From CAYLRU01 sp964386565 (GTDB lineage Bacteria > Desulfobacterota > Desulfobacteria > Desulfobacterales > UBA5616), in contig CAYLRU010000022.1 in NCBI GenBank assembly GCA_964386565.1, positions 1-48,376 of the forward strand: 48,376 nt of DNA, read 5' to 3'. The notes beneath the pieces were generated by a model. The model did no database searches. It had not been told where the DNA came from and saw only the letters and a program-made list of their open reading frames with translations. Positions 25,709-33,625 of this stretch are shown piece after piece. Made by a program: the position numbers and the translations under genes. Every line of letters starts with the position of its first letter. Within the stretch, counting starts at the first letter, position 1.

Positions 25709-26736
25709 TCAAACCTCACCCTCGGGTCGACAACAGCCACACAGATGTCGGACAGAATGTTGCCGATCATCAGCAGCAATGAAGAAATTACCAGTATCCC
25801 CAGCACCACGGGATAGTCCCGTTCCACGATGGATTCATAGCCGAGAAGACCCATGCCGTTGATATTGAAAACTTTTTCGATGAGAAAAGACCCCATCAGA
25901 ATGATGGAGATATTGTTCCCGAAGCTCGTGGCGATGGGAATCAGGCTGTTTCGCAGGGCATGGTTGAATACGGCTTTTTTAAACGGCAATCCCTTGGCAA
26001 TGGCCGTTCGGACATAGTCGGAGGCCAGGTTGTCCATCAATGTATTTTTCATTAAAAAGGTCATCACCGTAAAAGATCCGGCAACATAGGCAATTACCGG
26101 CAGAACCGAATGCCATATCAAATCTTTTATTTTCTCCGGCCAGGTGAAATCGTAAAATTCATCGCTGATCAATCCGCCCAGGGGGAAAATATCCCAGTGT
26201 GAAGCAAACAGCACCAGCAATAAAATGCCGATCACCCATCCGGGGATGGCATATCCGATAAATACGACAATGGATGAGATGTTGTCAAAAGCACTCTTGT
26301 GACGAATGGATTTTGCAATGCCCAGGGGGATGCAGACACCGTAAATCAGGACCAGGGAAATTATGCCGAAATACAACGAAATGGGTATCCGCTCCCGTAT
26401 CATATCCCACACCGGATCGTAATACCGGGTAGACGTTCCCAGGTCCCCGGTCAGAACCTTTTTCAGCCAGATAAAATAACTGACCAGCACGGGTTTATCA
26501 AAACCGTAATATTTTTTTAACTGTGCGATCTGCTCATCCGAGAGCGGCTGGCTCTGACGTCCGCCCACAACGCTTGTCCTGGATTGACCGTCCATAAACC
26601 GCATCTGCTGGGCCTGGGCGATCATCCGCTCAATGGGTCCTCCCGGCACAAAGCGCGTTATGGTAAAGACCATGACGGTAACGCCGATAAACGTCGGAAT
26701 GATTAATAGAAATCTGCGGAAAAAATAAGCGGCCAT
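25705..26736 (-). CDS. yejB: peptide ABC transporter permease (YejB/DppB type)
   Basis: 343 residues with six membrane helices. The N-terminus has the DppB-type FTITRFVPGGPIERMIAQAQ, and the YejB-like insertion LSDEQIAQLKKYYGFDKPVL follows. The coupling loop contains DYVRTAIAKGLPFKKAVFNH. It forms the channel with YejE. First gene of the transporter operon, with a likely promoter at 26792-26820. Naming after E. coli yejB rests on the PGGPIE region and on the partner proteins. Confidence 0.92.
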   Translation of the reverse strand: MAAYFFRRFLLIIPTFIGVTVMVFTITRFVPGGPIERMIAQAQQMRFMDGQSRTSVVGGRQSQPLSDEQIAQLKKYYGFDKPVLVSYFIWLKKVLTGDLGTSTRYYDPVWDMIRERIPISLYFGIISLVLIYGVCIPLGIAKSIRHKSAFDNISSIVVFIGYAIPGWVIGILLLVLFASHWDIFPLGGLISDEFYDFTWPEKIKDLIWHSVLPVIAYVAGSFTVMTFLMKNTLMDNLASDYVRTAIAKGLPFKKAVFNHALRNSLIPIATSFGNNISIILMGSFLIEKVFNINGMGLLGYESIVERDYPVVLGILVISSLLLMIGNILSDICVAVVDPRVRFE

Positions 26737-26791
26737 ATGTTTTCCCGATGAATGAAAAGATTAAATCCATCATTTGGCTTTCGGGACCGGA

Positions 26792-26820
26792 ATGTTATCG
26801 AAAAGATGAACCATGGGCAA
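26792..26820 (-). promoter_or_regulatory. promoter candidate for the yej operon
   Basis: On the minus strand TTGCCC (26820-26815) is followed by a 17-bp spacer and TAACAT (26797-26792), each matching four of six consensus positions. It lies between the rpsI terminators and yejB, about 55 bp before the yejB start. Confidence 0.4.
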
Positions 26821-26840
26821 GTGAAAAAGGCGTGTAAAAA

Positions 26841-26864
26841 TCAAAGGCCTTTACAAAAAAGGCC
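26841..26864 (-). terminator. second hairpin downstream of rpsI
   Basis: A 7-bp stem (GGCCTTT at 26846-26852, AAAGGCC at 26858-26864) with a 5-nt loop is followed, in minus-strand reading, by TTTGATTTTT. It looks like a backup terminator behind the stronger one at 26882-26917. Confidence 0.5.
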
Positions 26865-26881
26865 ATCTGCAAGTGACGGGG

Positions 26882-26917
26882 CATAAAAAAAGGGAATGGC
26901 GTCGAATCCATTCCCTT
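26882..26917 (-). terminator. intrinsic terminator of rplM-rpsI
   Basis: A 10-bp stem (AAGGGAATGG at 26890-26899 and CCATTCCCTT at 26908-26917) with an 8-nt loop is followed on the minus strand by a run of Ts (complement of the A run at 26884-26891). It begins 19 bp after the rpsI stop. Confidence 0.88.
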
Positions 26918-26936
26918 CCGCAAAAAAAACGAAATT

Positions 26937-27332
26937 CTATCGTTTTGAAAACTGAAACCGCGCCCGTGCCCCTCTCTGACCGTATTTTTTCCGTTCCTTG
27001 ATCCTGGGGTCCCGGCGGACAAATCCCACGCGCTTTAACGGCTGACGAAAATCGCCATCAGCCAGAATCAATGCCTTGGTGATGCCGTGACGAATGGCGC
27101 CGGCCTGTCCTGAAATACCGCCGCCCACCACACGAACTTTAACATCAAAGGCCTCCAGGGTGTTGGTGATCACCATGGGTTCGGTGATCAAGGCTTTTGC
27201 CGAATTTACTTTGAAATACTCATCTACCGGACGATCATTGATCGTAATCTGACCGTTTCCGGGTTTCAGCCATGTCCTTGCAATGGCGGTCTTTCGTTTC
27301 CCGGTTGCGTAATAAACATTATCTTTTTCCAT
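26937..27332 (-). CDS. rpsI: 30S ribosomal protein S9
   Basis: 131 residues, full length. It has YYATGKRKTAIARTWLKPG at the N-terminus, VRVVGGGISGQAGAIRHGI in the centre, and the conserved C-terminus KKYGQRGARARFQFSKR, whose tail reaches the P-site tRNA. The frame is open to a TTG four codons upstream, but ATG 27332 has GAGG six bases before it. It lies 47 bp after rplM, the standard L13-S9 operon, and is followed by a strong terminator. Confidence 0.98.
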   Translation of the reverse strand: MEKDNVYYATGKRKTAIARTWLKPGNGQITINDRPVDEYFKVNSAKALITEPMVITNTLEAFDVKVRVVGGGISGQAGAIRHGITKALILADGDFRQPLKRVGFVRRDPRIKERKKYGQRGARARFQFSKR

Positions 27333-27379
27333 AAAATTCCTCAAACCTCGCTGGTCGCTGCGACTGGTGTCGTATTTGA

Positions 27380-27814
27380 TTAAATCTCCATGTTTTCAGG
27401 CTGCTGTGCCTCATGCGGATGCTGACTGCCGGCATATACCTTGAGCTTTTTGAACATTTTTCGGCCTAGCCTGTTCTTCGGCAACATTCCCTTGACGGCA
27501 AACCGTATGACATCCTCCGGCCTTTTTTCCAGCAATTTTGAAGCCGTGATGGTCTTCAATCCGCCCATATATCCGCTATGCCGGTAATAATTCTTTTTCT
27601 TGAGCTTGTTTCCCGTAAGCATCACCTTTTCCGCATTGACGACAACCACGGCATCTCCGCAATCCACATGCGGGGTAAACAACGGGTTGTGTTTTCCCCT
27701 GAGAACCGATGCGATGGTGGAAGCAAGACGTCCAAGCACTTTTCCTTCCGCATCAACGATCCACCATTTTTCCCGGCAATCATCATTCCTGGCGCTATAT
27801 GTATATTTTTTCAC
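27380..27814 (-). CDS. rplM: 50S ribosomal protein L13
   Basis: 144 residues, the usual length. Characteristic stretches are WWIVDAEGKVLGRLASTIAS, HVDCGDAVVVVNAEKVMLTG, YYRHSGYMGGLKTITASKLL and VKGMLPKNRLGRKMFKKLKV. The start codon is GTG (27814-27812) with CAGGAG nine bases upstream. First gene of the rplM-rpsI operon, with a likely promoter at 27849-27877. It is divergent from the CYTH gene. Confidence 0.98.
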   Translation of the reverse strand: MKKYTYSARNDDCREKWWIVDAEGKVLGRLASTIASVLRGKHNPLFTPHVDCGDAVVVVNAEKVMLTGNKLKKKNYYRHSGYMGGLKTITASKLLEKRPEDVIRFAVKGMLPKNRLGRKMFKKLKVYAGSQHPHEAQQPENMEI

Positions 27815-27848
27815 AATATCCCACTCCTGTCTGTTTAAGAATCTGCGT

Positions 27849-27877
27849 TTATTAATGAAAATTTAACCCAATGTCAA
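27849..27877 (-). promoter_or_regulatory. promoter of rplM-rpsI
   Basis: On the minus strand TTGACA (27877-27872) is followed by a 17-bp spacer and TAATAA (27854-27849). The -35 box is perfect and the -10 weak. It sits 35 bp before the rplM start and within the 80-bp divergent gap with the CYTH gene. Confidence 0.55.
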
Positions 27878-27894
27878 GGAAAAAAGGACACTGA

Positions 27895-28566
27895 TTGACA
27901 CACGACGGCAAAGTTGATAGTTCACCGGGTATGAACCCCCATCTGGAAATCGAAGTTAAATTTTTTTTAGCAGATACCCAATCCATTCGTCAGGCCATTC
28001 TGGATCTGGGGGCCGTGTCCCTTGGACGCTTTTTTGAAATCAACCTTCGCTTCGACGACAAGGATAAAACCCTTTTGAAAAAAAAATGCCTTTTACGGCT
28101 TCGAAAAGATCAAAAATGCCGGTTGACCTTCAAGTCTCCGGTTGATGATGAAAAGCCCGTGACCGCATCCGGCACAAAACCCCGGGAGCAATTTAAAATA
28201 TTTAACGAAATTGAAATCGAAGTGGATGATTTCGACACAACCACGTCCCTGTTGAACGCCTTGGGATTTCACGCAGTGCAACGATACGAAAAATACCGGG
28301 AAACCTTTGTGCTGGGCCATACGGAATTGTGCATCGACTCCATGCCGTATGGCGATTTTCTGGAAATAGAAGGAGAAAAATCCGCCATTGTCGCGATTGC
28401 CGAACGACTGGGACTCGTGTGGGAAAACAGAATCACAGCCAACTACCTTGAAATATTTGAAAAAATAAAAGAAAAGACAAATATGACATTTAATGACCTC
28501 TCATTTGATAATTTTGATGAACGCGTAAAAAGCCGGGTTCATCAAGTTTTAAGTGTTCTGTTTTAA
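27895..28566 (+). CDS. CYTH domain protein (class IV adenylate cyclase/thiamine triphosphatase-like)
   Basis: 223 residues. The ExExK signature of the triphosphate tunnel fold appears as HLEIEVKFFL near residue 18. Later tunnel residues are in CLLRLRKDQKCRLTFKSP, FNEIEIEVDDF, YEKYRETFVL and GDFLEIEGEK. The family binds triphosphate groups and metal; activity may be adenylate cyclase (CyaB) or a triphosphatase. TTG 27895 has AAAAGGA six bases upstream and is taken as start; ATG 27931 is possible but has no ribosome site. The last 14 or so codons, from 28524 on, lie within a dispersed repeat, so the C-terminal tail is not ancestral. Confidence 0.85.
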   Translation: MTHDGKVDSSPGMNPHLEIEVKFFLADTQSIRQAILDLGAVSLGRFFEINLRFDDKDKTLLKKKCLLRLRKDQKCRLTFKSPVDDEKPVTASGTKPREQFKIFNEIEIEVDDFDTTTSLLNALGFHAVQRYEKYRETFVLGHTELCIDSMPYGDFLEIEGEKSAIVAIAERLGLVWENRITANYLEIFEKIKEKTNMTFNDLSFDNFDERVKSRVHQVLSVLF

Positions 28567-28625
28567 GTGTCTATATTAAAAAAAGTGAATAAAATACCAA
28601 GTACTTAAAACCTGAAACGTAAAAC
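28518..28625 (+). repeat. dispersed palindromic repeat, copy C (overlaps the CYTH gene end)
   Basis: CGTAAAAAGCCGG (28524-28536) begins a stretch that aligns with 44161-44270 almost base for base. Shared blocks include GATGAA, CGTAAAAAGCCG, ATCAAGTTT, AAGTGTT and GTTTTAAG, plus an ATTAAA-rich centre and a right arm with ACTTAAAACCTGAAAC. The repeat supplies the last codons and stop of the CYTH gene and fills the 68-bp gap to the next gene. Confidence 0.75.
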
Positions 28626-28634
28626 TCCGATAAA

Positions 28635-29408
28635 GTGAACGTGCCCATGTTTTCGATTATGACGATGAACCTGAGGTTCGGATTGGCAGAAGACGGCCCC
28701 CACAACTGGATCCATCGGAAAAAAATATTTCCGGAACTGTTGGCCCGACAGCCGGCGGACTTCTATTGTTTTCAGGAAGCCAACGATTTCCAGATCGATT
28801 TTCTCAAGGATATTTTAAGGGACTACCGGTTTATCGGTCAGCGCCGGCCCGCACCGGAATTCTGGCAGAATAACATTATTTTTTATCATCATCGGTGGGA
28901 ATGCACGTTTTCCGATCTTTTTTTTCTAAGCCCCACGCCGTCGGTTCCCAGCCGCTTCATAAAAAGCAAATGGCCCAGGCAATGCACCCTGGGCGAATTT
29001 CATAACGCATCCCATGGCCTGGTATGCATCAATACCCATTTTGATTTTGATCCCCAGGTTCAGTCCGACAGCGCCAAATTGATCCTCCACCGCATCGCTT
29101 CTTTTCCCCGAACGTTGCCGGTCATTGTCTGCGGCGACTTTAACAGCAATCCCCAAGGTCCGGCCCATAACCTGTTTACACAATCTGATGCACCCTCCCC
29201 GAATTCCTTTAAAAACATTTTTTCACCGCCCTTTCCAGGTACCCACCACGGGTTTACGGGAGATCTTCAAGGAGAGCATATCGATTGGATTCTGTATCGC
29301 GGAAAAATCGTGAAGCAAGCTGCCGCAGTCATTTCAACCGGTTTTAACGGGACCTTTCCGTCGGATCATTTTCCGGTAATTGCAACCTTTTCATGGGCGG
29401 AAGAATGA
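28635..29408 (+). CDS. endonuclease/exonuclease/phosphatase family protein
   Basis: Up to 257 residues. The EEP fold is complete: MTMNLRFGLAEDGPHNWIHR at the start (Asn), FYCFQEANDFQ (metal-binding Glu), VCINTHFDFDPQVQSDSAK, VIVCGDFNSNPQGPA (Asp/Asn) and the terminal FPSDHFPVIATF (His). Members hydrolyse phosphodiester or phosphomonoester bonds in DNA, lipids or nucleotides; the substrate is open. GTG 28635 gives the longest frame; ATG 28647 (MFSIMTMNLRFG) is more likely but neither has a ribosome site. It follows the CYTH gene across a repeat and ends 43 bp inside the convergent bactofilin gene. Confidence 0.85.
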   Translation: MNVPMFSIMTMNLRFGLAEDGPHNWIHRKKIFPELLARQPADFYCFQEANDFQIDFLKDILRDYRFIGQRRPAPEFWQNNIIFYHHRWECTFSDLFFLSPTPSVPSRFIKSKWPRQCTLGEFHNASHGLVCINTHFDFDPQVQSDSAKLILHRIASFPRTLPVIVCGDFNSNPQGPAHNLFTQSDAPSPNSFKNIFSPPFPGTHHGFTGDLQGEHIDWILYRGKIVKQAAAVISTGFNGTFPSDHFPVIATFSWAEE

Positions 29409-29764
29409 CGAATATTTTTCGATGAGGGTTTAGGCCTGCTTTCCGAAGCATGGATGACGGATGCATTGAGGTTTCCGCCGGGTTCGATGACCAGATTCGC
29501 ACATTTTACCTTGCCCGAACATACACCTGATTCAACAATCGTGACATCTTCAGCAAAAATCTCTCCACTGAACCTGCCGGCGATGATGACACTGCGGGAC
29601 CTGACCTTGGCAAAAACATCTCCGCCTTTTGAAATAATCACGCGGCCCGCTGAAAGTGTTCCTTTTAACGTACCGCCGATGATCATCTCACCCTTAACAG
29701 ACACATTGCCGTCTATGGTCATATCCTTCTGAATAATTGAAAACGGTTTTTCTCGTTTTTTCAT
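29366..29764 (-). CDS. bactofilin
   Basis: 132 residues. The bactofilin core is visible as successive short beta-helix turns: GNVSVKGEMIIGGTLKGTLS, AGRVIISKGGDVFAKVRSRS, VIIAGRFSGEIFAEDV and TIVESGVCSGKVKCANLVIE. A disordered Ser/Lys-rich tail follows (about 110-132). Bactofilins polymerise without nucleotide into filaments that organise cell-wall enzymes or polar structures. It lies 16 bp downstream of a single-pass coiled-coil membrane protein, a likely partner. No M23 peptidase, the usual bactofilin neighbour, is nearby. Its end overlaps the EEP gene by 43 bp tail to tail. Confidence 0.92.
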   Translation of the reverse strand: MKKREKPFSIIQKDMTIDGNVSVKGEMIIGGTLKGTLSAGRVIISKGGDVFAKVRSRSVIIAGRFSGEIFAEDVTIVESGVCSGKVKCANLVIEPGGNLNASVIHASESRPKPSSKNIRHSSAHEKVAITGK

Positions 29765-29780
29765 GAAGTCACTTTTTTGC

Positions 29781-30626
29781 TTATTGTTCCGTTACGGGGA
29801 ATTCCTTTTCCAACATAAGCGCACCGCCGGCATCAAATACAAAAACCGTTGCGCTTTTCAATTTCCCGGGAGCAACAGTCATCGGCGCAGATAGTTTTAC
29901 ATATTTATAATTTGAAATGGAAAAGGCCTGTCCCATTTCCTGTTCACCGGCATCTTCGCCGGTCATTGCGCCCGGCGGCAGCGTGATCCAATTATCCTGA
30001 TTTGCAGCGTCATCTTTCAGTATAACCGCGGTATATCCGGTTGCGGCGGTCTTTTTTCCCGACACCCTGGATAACCTGAACCGGACGCTGAGCATTTTCT
30101 TTTCCATATCGGATGTCATAAAAAAATTGTCAACATCAACGGTAACGGCCGGGGTCGGCAACGACCGGCCGGCGGATGTTTTTTTCGGTTGTCCGGCCGG
30201 TTTTTTGGGGGCAACCGGAGACGGCTTTCCCGCCGTTATTTCAGGTGTTGATTTTTGCCCGGACTTCCCGGTAGTTATGATTTTTGCCGGTGGTTCTTCC
30301 TTTTCAACCGCCGTGGATTCTTTTCGAACAAGTTTTATCAGCAGGTCCCTGTTTTCCTGCTCCAGGGTTTTAATCCGTTGTCTGAAGGTTTCCAGTTTTT
30401 CGGCCATGCGGTTGTTTTCTTCGGCCGAATGCATGGAAAATTTTATGGATAGGCCGGCGGCCAGCAGGCATACCGCAACAATCACCAGAAGAGCCAGAAC
30501 CAACCCTTTGACACGGGAAAAGTAAACGACCCGGCCTCTGTCATCCACAAATAAAAAAGACCATTGCCGGGCTTTTCTGAATCGTTTTTTCGGTAAAAAG
30601 GTCACACCAACATTATCAGGCATCAT
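29781..30626 (-). CDS. single-pass membrane protein with coiled coil, next to bactofilin
   Basis: 281 residues; no family recognised. A basic cytoplasmic N-terminus of about 40 residues (KKRFRKARQWSFLFVDDRGR) precedes one membrane helix (GLVLALLVIVAVCLLAAGLS, about 41-60). A periplasmic coiled coil follows (about 70-105, NRMAEKLETFRQRIKTLEQE), then a Pro/Lys-rich linker and a beta-rich C-terminal domain (about 165-280, VDVDNFFMTSDMEKK through VFVFDAGGALMLEK). The layout resembles the membrane part of M23 peptidases that work with bactofilins, but no peptidase motif (HxxxD/HxH) is present. It lies 5 bp after the DUF62 gene and 16 bp before the bactofilin gene. A tether for the bactofilin polymer is my inference. 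Confidence 0.6.
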   Translation of the reverse strand: MMPDNVGVTFLPKKRFRKARQWSFLFVDDRGRVVYFSRVKGLVLALLVIVAVCLLAAGLSIKFSMHSAEENNRMAEKLETFRQRIKTLEQENRDLLIKLVRKESTAVEKEEPPAKIITTGKSGQKSTPEITAGKPSPVAPKKPAGQPKKTSAGRSLPTPAVTVDVDNFFMTSDMEKKMLSVRFRLSRVSGKKTAATGYTAVILKDDAANQDNWITLPPGAMTGEDAGEQEMGQAFSISNYKYVKLSAPMTVAPGKLKSATVFVFDAGGALMLEKEFPVTEQ

Positions 30627-30631
30627 TTGAT

Positions 30632-31420
30632 TTATATCACCACCTCGATCGTATCGCCTTTTGCAGCGTCAAAAAAAACTGCTGCGTTCCCGCAATTCAC
30701 GGAAATTTCCAAATATCCCCTGCTGCCGATTATGGCAAGGGGTTTTTCTTTTTTTACGGATTCATAGGTGTCGGAAAGACCGGAGAACTTCCGGCCGTTA
30801 AGTTGAAATGTAATGACGGCACGTTTCTTTAAGGGCAGAAGATCCTTGTCAATGTTGGTCAGCAGGTTGCCGAACCGATCAACGGCGATAACGACGCCCG
30901 TTATGATGTTTCCATTTTTTATCCCTGGTTTTTTTATCCCCCGGCGAACCAGGTCCGCCGGTTTTATAATGCGGCCCAGACGTTGAACCGGAAGTCCCCG
31001 GGATACATGGGCTGCAACCGGTGAAAAAATATCACGGCCGTGAAAGGTGCTGCTGACCGACGAGAGAAAGTAAGCCCGGTTTTCAACGGCAACGGCGGAC
31101 TCGATATTCCCTTCTTCCAACAAAAGGCTCAACACACCGTTATCCGGAGCGATAAACGTGTGGCCGTTGATGTTCACGGCCACAATGGAGCGTTTGCCCC
31201 CCACACCAGGATCCACGACAACGACATGAACCGTACCTTTGGGAAAATAGGGATAAGATGCCTTGATCATATAGGCGGCCTGCAGAACATCCTGGGGATC
31301 GATATCATGGGAGATATCGATGATCCGGGCCTCGGGATTGATGGAAAGAATGACCCCTTTTACCAATCCCACATATTCATCCTTCAACCCGAAATCCGTC
31401 AGCAGGGTAATGATGTTCAT
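30632..31420 (-). CDS. SAM hydrolase / SAM hydroxide adenosyltransferase (DUF62)
   Basis: 262 residues with the DUF62 pattern: ITLLTDFGLKDEYVGLVKGV (the Asp near residue 9), IIDISHDIDPQDVLQAAYMI, VHVVVVDPGVGGKRSIVAV and TFIAPDNGVLSLLLEE, with STFHGRDIFSPVAAHVSRG before a C-terminal barrel domain. Family enzymes split S-adenosylmethionine to adenosine and methionine, with water as the nucleophile; they are related to fluorinases but lack the chlorinase/fluorinase-specific loop as far as I can see. It follows ruvB by 45 bp. Why a SAM-degrading enzyme is in this operon is not evident. Confidence 0.92.
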   Translation of the reverse strand: MNIITLLTDFGLKDEYVGLVKGVILSINPEARIIDISHDIDPQDVLQAAYMIKASYPYFPKGTVHVVVVDPGVGGKRSIVAVNINGHTFIAPDNGVLSLLLEEGNIESAVAVENRAYFLSSVSSTFHGRDIFSPVAAHVSRGLPVQRLGRIIKPADLVRRGIKKPGIKNGNIITGVVIAVDRFGNLLTNIDKDLLPLKKRAVITFQLNGRKFSGLSDTYESVKKEKPLAIIGSRGYLEISVNCGNAAVFFDAAKGDTIEVVI

Positions 31421-31465
31421 CGTGAGACTTAATGTGATTCGTAAAAATACAAAACCTTCAACCCA

Positions 31466-32506
31466 TTAAAACAGCTTTGCCTGCACCTTGTATCCCAAAT
31501 GCCGGTAAGCCGCCTCAGATACTTTTCTTCCGGAAGATGTCCTGATGACAAAACCGATTTTCAACAAATAGGGTTCCACCACATCCACCAGCGTATCTGT
31601 TTCTTCCTGAAGGGTGGCGGAAATGGCCTCAATCCCTACGGGACCGCCATGATAATAATCAACAATGGTTTTTAAATACCGGCGGTCCAGCGGGGTCAGT
31701 CCTTTTTCATCCACGCCTTCCAGCTTCAAACCGTCCTCAACGACCTGTTTTGAAATTTTACCGTCGGCCCTGACCTGAGCGTAATCCCGGACCCTTTTCA
31801 GCAACCGGTTGGCAATTCGCGGTGTGCCGCGCGACCGTTTTGAAAGCTCGACCGCCCCCTCGTCTTCGACATCCACGTCCAGCAATACGGCTGATCGGCG
31901 GACAATCCGGATCAGATCGGACTCGCTGTAAAAATCCAGGCTCCGCATGATGCCGAATCGGTCCCGAAGCGGTGCGGACAACAACCCCACCCGGGTGGTG
32001 GCACCTACGAGAACAAACCGGTTCAGGCGATACCGGTGGCTTCTGGCATGAATCCCTTTATCAAACACAAAATCGATGGCAAAATCTTCCATTGCCGAAT
32101 ACATGAATTCTTCCACGATTTTCGGCGTTCGATGGATCTCATCGACAAAAAGGACGCCCCCTTCTTCCATGTGCGTCAAAATTCCCACGAGGTCACCGCC
32201 CTTTTCAAGGGCCGGCCCCGAGGTAACGGTGAGGGTCGATCCCATTTCGTTGGCAATGATATGCGCCAGTGTGGTTTTCCCCAAGCCCGGGGGGCCATGG
32301 AAAAGAACGTGATCAAGGGGTTCGCCGCGTTGCTTGGCCGCCTCGATGGCGATTTTCAATGTTTCCACCACTTCGAGCTGACCAACATAATCGGAAAGGC
32401 ATTCGGGCCGCAGGGACAGGATTTCGGGTTCACGGTCACCGGGCAGGCATTCACCCGAAATCAGGTCGGTCCGGGTGGTATAATGTTTTAATATCTCATC
32501 CGTCAT
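31466..32506 (-). CDS. ruvB: Holliday junction branch migration ATPase RuvB
   Basis: 346 residues, the normal size. Near the start is LRPECLSDYVGQLEVVETL; Walker A is FHGPPGLGKTTLAHIIA and Walker B is GGVLFVDEIHRTPKIVEEF. Sensor and arginine-finger region: VLVGATTRVGLLSAPLRDRFG. The C-terminal winged helix contains YHGGPVGIEAISATLQEE and RTSSGRKVSEAAYRHLG. It is the hexameric motor that drives branch migration with RuvA. The start codon overlaps the ruvA stop by 4 bp. Confidence 0.98.
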   Translation of the reverse strand: MTDEILKHYTTRTDLISGECLPGDREPEILSLRPECLSDYVGQLEVVETLKIAIEAAKQRGEPLDHVLFHGPPGLGKTTLAHIIANEMGSTLTVTSGPALEKGGDLVGILTHMEEGGVLFVDEIHRTPKIVEEFMYSAMEDFAIDFVFDKGIHARSHRYRLNRFVLVGATTRVGLLSAPLRDRFGIMRSLDFYSESDLIRIVRRSAVLLDVDVEDEGAVELSKRSRGTPRIANRLLKRVRDYAQVRADGKISKQVVEDGLKLEGVDEKGLTPLDRRYLKTIVDYYHGGPVGIEAISATLQEETDTLVDVVEPYLLKIGFVIRTSSGRKVSEAAYRHLGYKVQAKLF

Positions 32507-33117
32507 CTGTCTCTTTCTCCACGATACACCTCGTCAAAAAGCGCTTCAGGCGTGGAAATATTTTTATTCCGCGCCAGCGCTTCCCTGATCATGCGCCTGG
32601 CATCAAGCCCTTTATGCCCCAGTTGCATCACGAGCACATCATAGACCTGTTTGGTGAAATCCTCCACAGGTTCCGGATTTTTTTCATCTTTACGGATAAG
32701 TGCGAATTTATCCATTTTCCCCTGGAGTGCAGCTACAATTTTTTTTGCCGTTCGCTCCCCGATTCCCTTCAACCGAGACAGTGTTCCGAGATCCCTGGAT
32801 TCAATGGCCCGGGCGATATCTCTCACCGGCATGGTGAGGGCTTTAACGGCTTTTAACGGCCCGATGGCTTCCACGGATATAAAATGCAGAAAGAATTCCT
32901 TTTCCGCCTCGAGATTGAATCCGATGAGAACCGGCTTGGGCTGCCGTTCCGTCTGGTGACAGTAGATCGTCAGGGAGAGGCCGTCGCCAACGGACTTATT
33001 TTTAATCGTCTCCATAACAAACGCCGGCAACAAAACTTCATAGCCAACCTGGTTGGCAAGCAGCAAAATCCTGTCATCTTCTTTTTTAAGTAATTTTCCT
33101 TCCAGGTAACCGATCAT
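32503..33117 (-). CDS. ruvA: Holliday junction branch migration protein RuvA
   Basis: 204 residues. The N-terminal OB domain begins MIGYLEGKLLKKEDDRILLL. The two helix-hairpin-helix motifs follow in the middle (FISVEAIGPLKAVKALTMPV and SRLKGIGERTAKKIVAALQG). The C-terminal RuvB-binding domain is around DVLVMQLGHKGLDARRMIRE. It forms tetramers that hold the four-way junction. It lies 25 bp after ruvC and overlaps ruvB by 4 bp, the classic ruvCAB order. Confidence 0.97.
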   Translation of the reverse strand: MIGYLEGKLLKKEDDRILLLANQVGYEVLLPAFVMETIKNKSVGDGLSLTIYCHQTERQPKPVLIGFNLEAEKEFFLHFISVEAIGPLKAVKALTMPVRDIARAIESRDLGTLSRLKGIGERTAKKIVAALQGKMDKFALIRKDEKNPEPVEDFTKQVYDVLVMQLGHKGLDARRMIREALARNKNISTPEALFDEVYRGERDR

Positions 33118-33142
33118 AACAGGCTCGATATCCTTTTCAGCA

Positions 33143-33625
33143 TCAAGATTTGTCGTGACGATAAAATCCGATCAGGGCGAGTCCCAGGGCATCGGATGCA
33201 TGAAAGGGACGTATGGCTTTCTTCTGGTTCAGCAGGCTGCGAACGGCTATTTCCAATTGCGTCTTGGTGGCCCTGCCGTTACCTGTAATAACCTGCTTGG
33301 CCTCCCGAACGGGAATTTCCATGACCGCCAAGCCGGCCCGGCATCCGGCGAGAAGGATAACACCGGCAACCTTACCCAGCATTATTCCCGATTTTGGATA
33401 TGTTTCCAGGGAAAACACATCTTCAACGACCATGAGGTCGGGTTTTTCATCTTCAATGACTTTTTTTAATTTTGAATAGATATGATCCAGTCGCTGGGGC
33501 GCCGTCATCTTTTTGGACGTATAAATTCCACCGTAGGAATAGCTGCTGATTTTAAAATCAACACCCGTAACAACCCCGATCCCTGTTGAGGCAAGGCCCG
33601 GATCTATACCGATTATCTTGATCAT
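33143..33625 (-). CDS. ruvC: crossover junction endodeoxyribonuclease RuvC
   Basis: 160 residues, complete. The catalytic acidic residues are visible: Asp in MIKIIGIDPGLASTG, Glu in LMVVEDVFSLETYPKSG, and the C-terminal pair in HASDALGLALIGFY. It cleaves Holliday junctions bound by RuvAB. Its first codons (to 33594) are copied again at 33749-33774 beyond the N gap; the second copy is an assembly duplicate and not a second gene. With the gap collapsed, ruvC begins about 59 bp after the cpoB stop. Confidence 0.97.
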   Translation of the reverse strand: MIKIIGIDPGLASTGIGVVTGVDFKISSYSYGGIYTSKKMTAPQRLDHIYSKLKKVIEDEKPDLMVVEDVFSLETYPKSGIMLGKVAGVILLAGCRAGLAVMEIPVREAKQVITGNGRATKTQLEIAVRSLLNQKKAIRPFHASDALGLALIGFYRHDKS

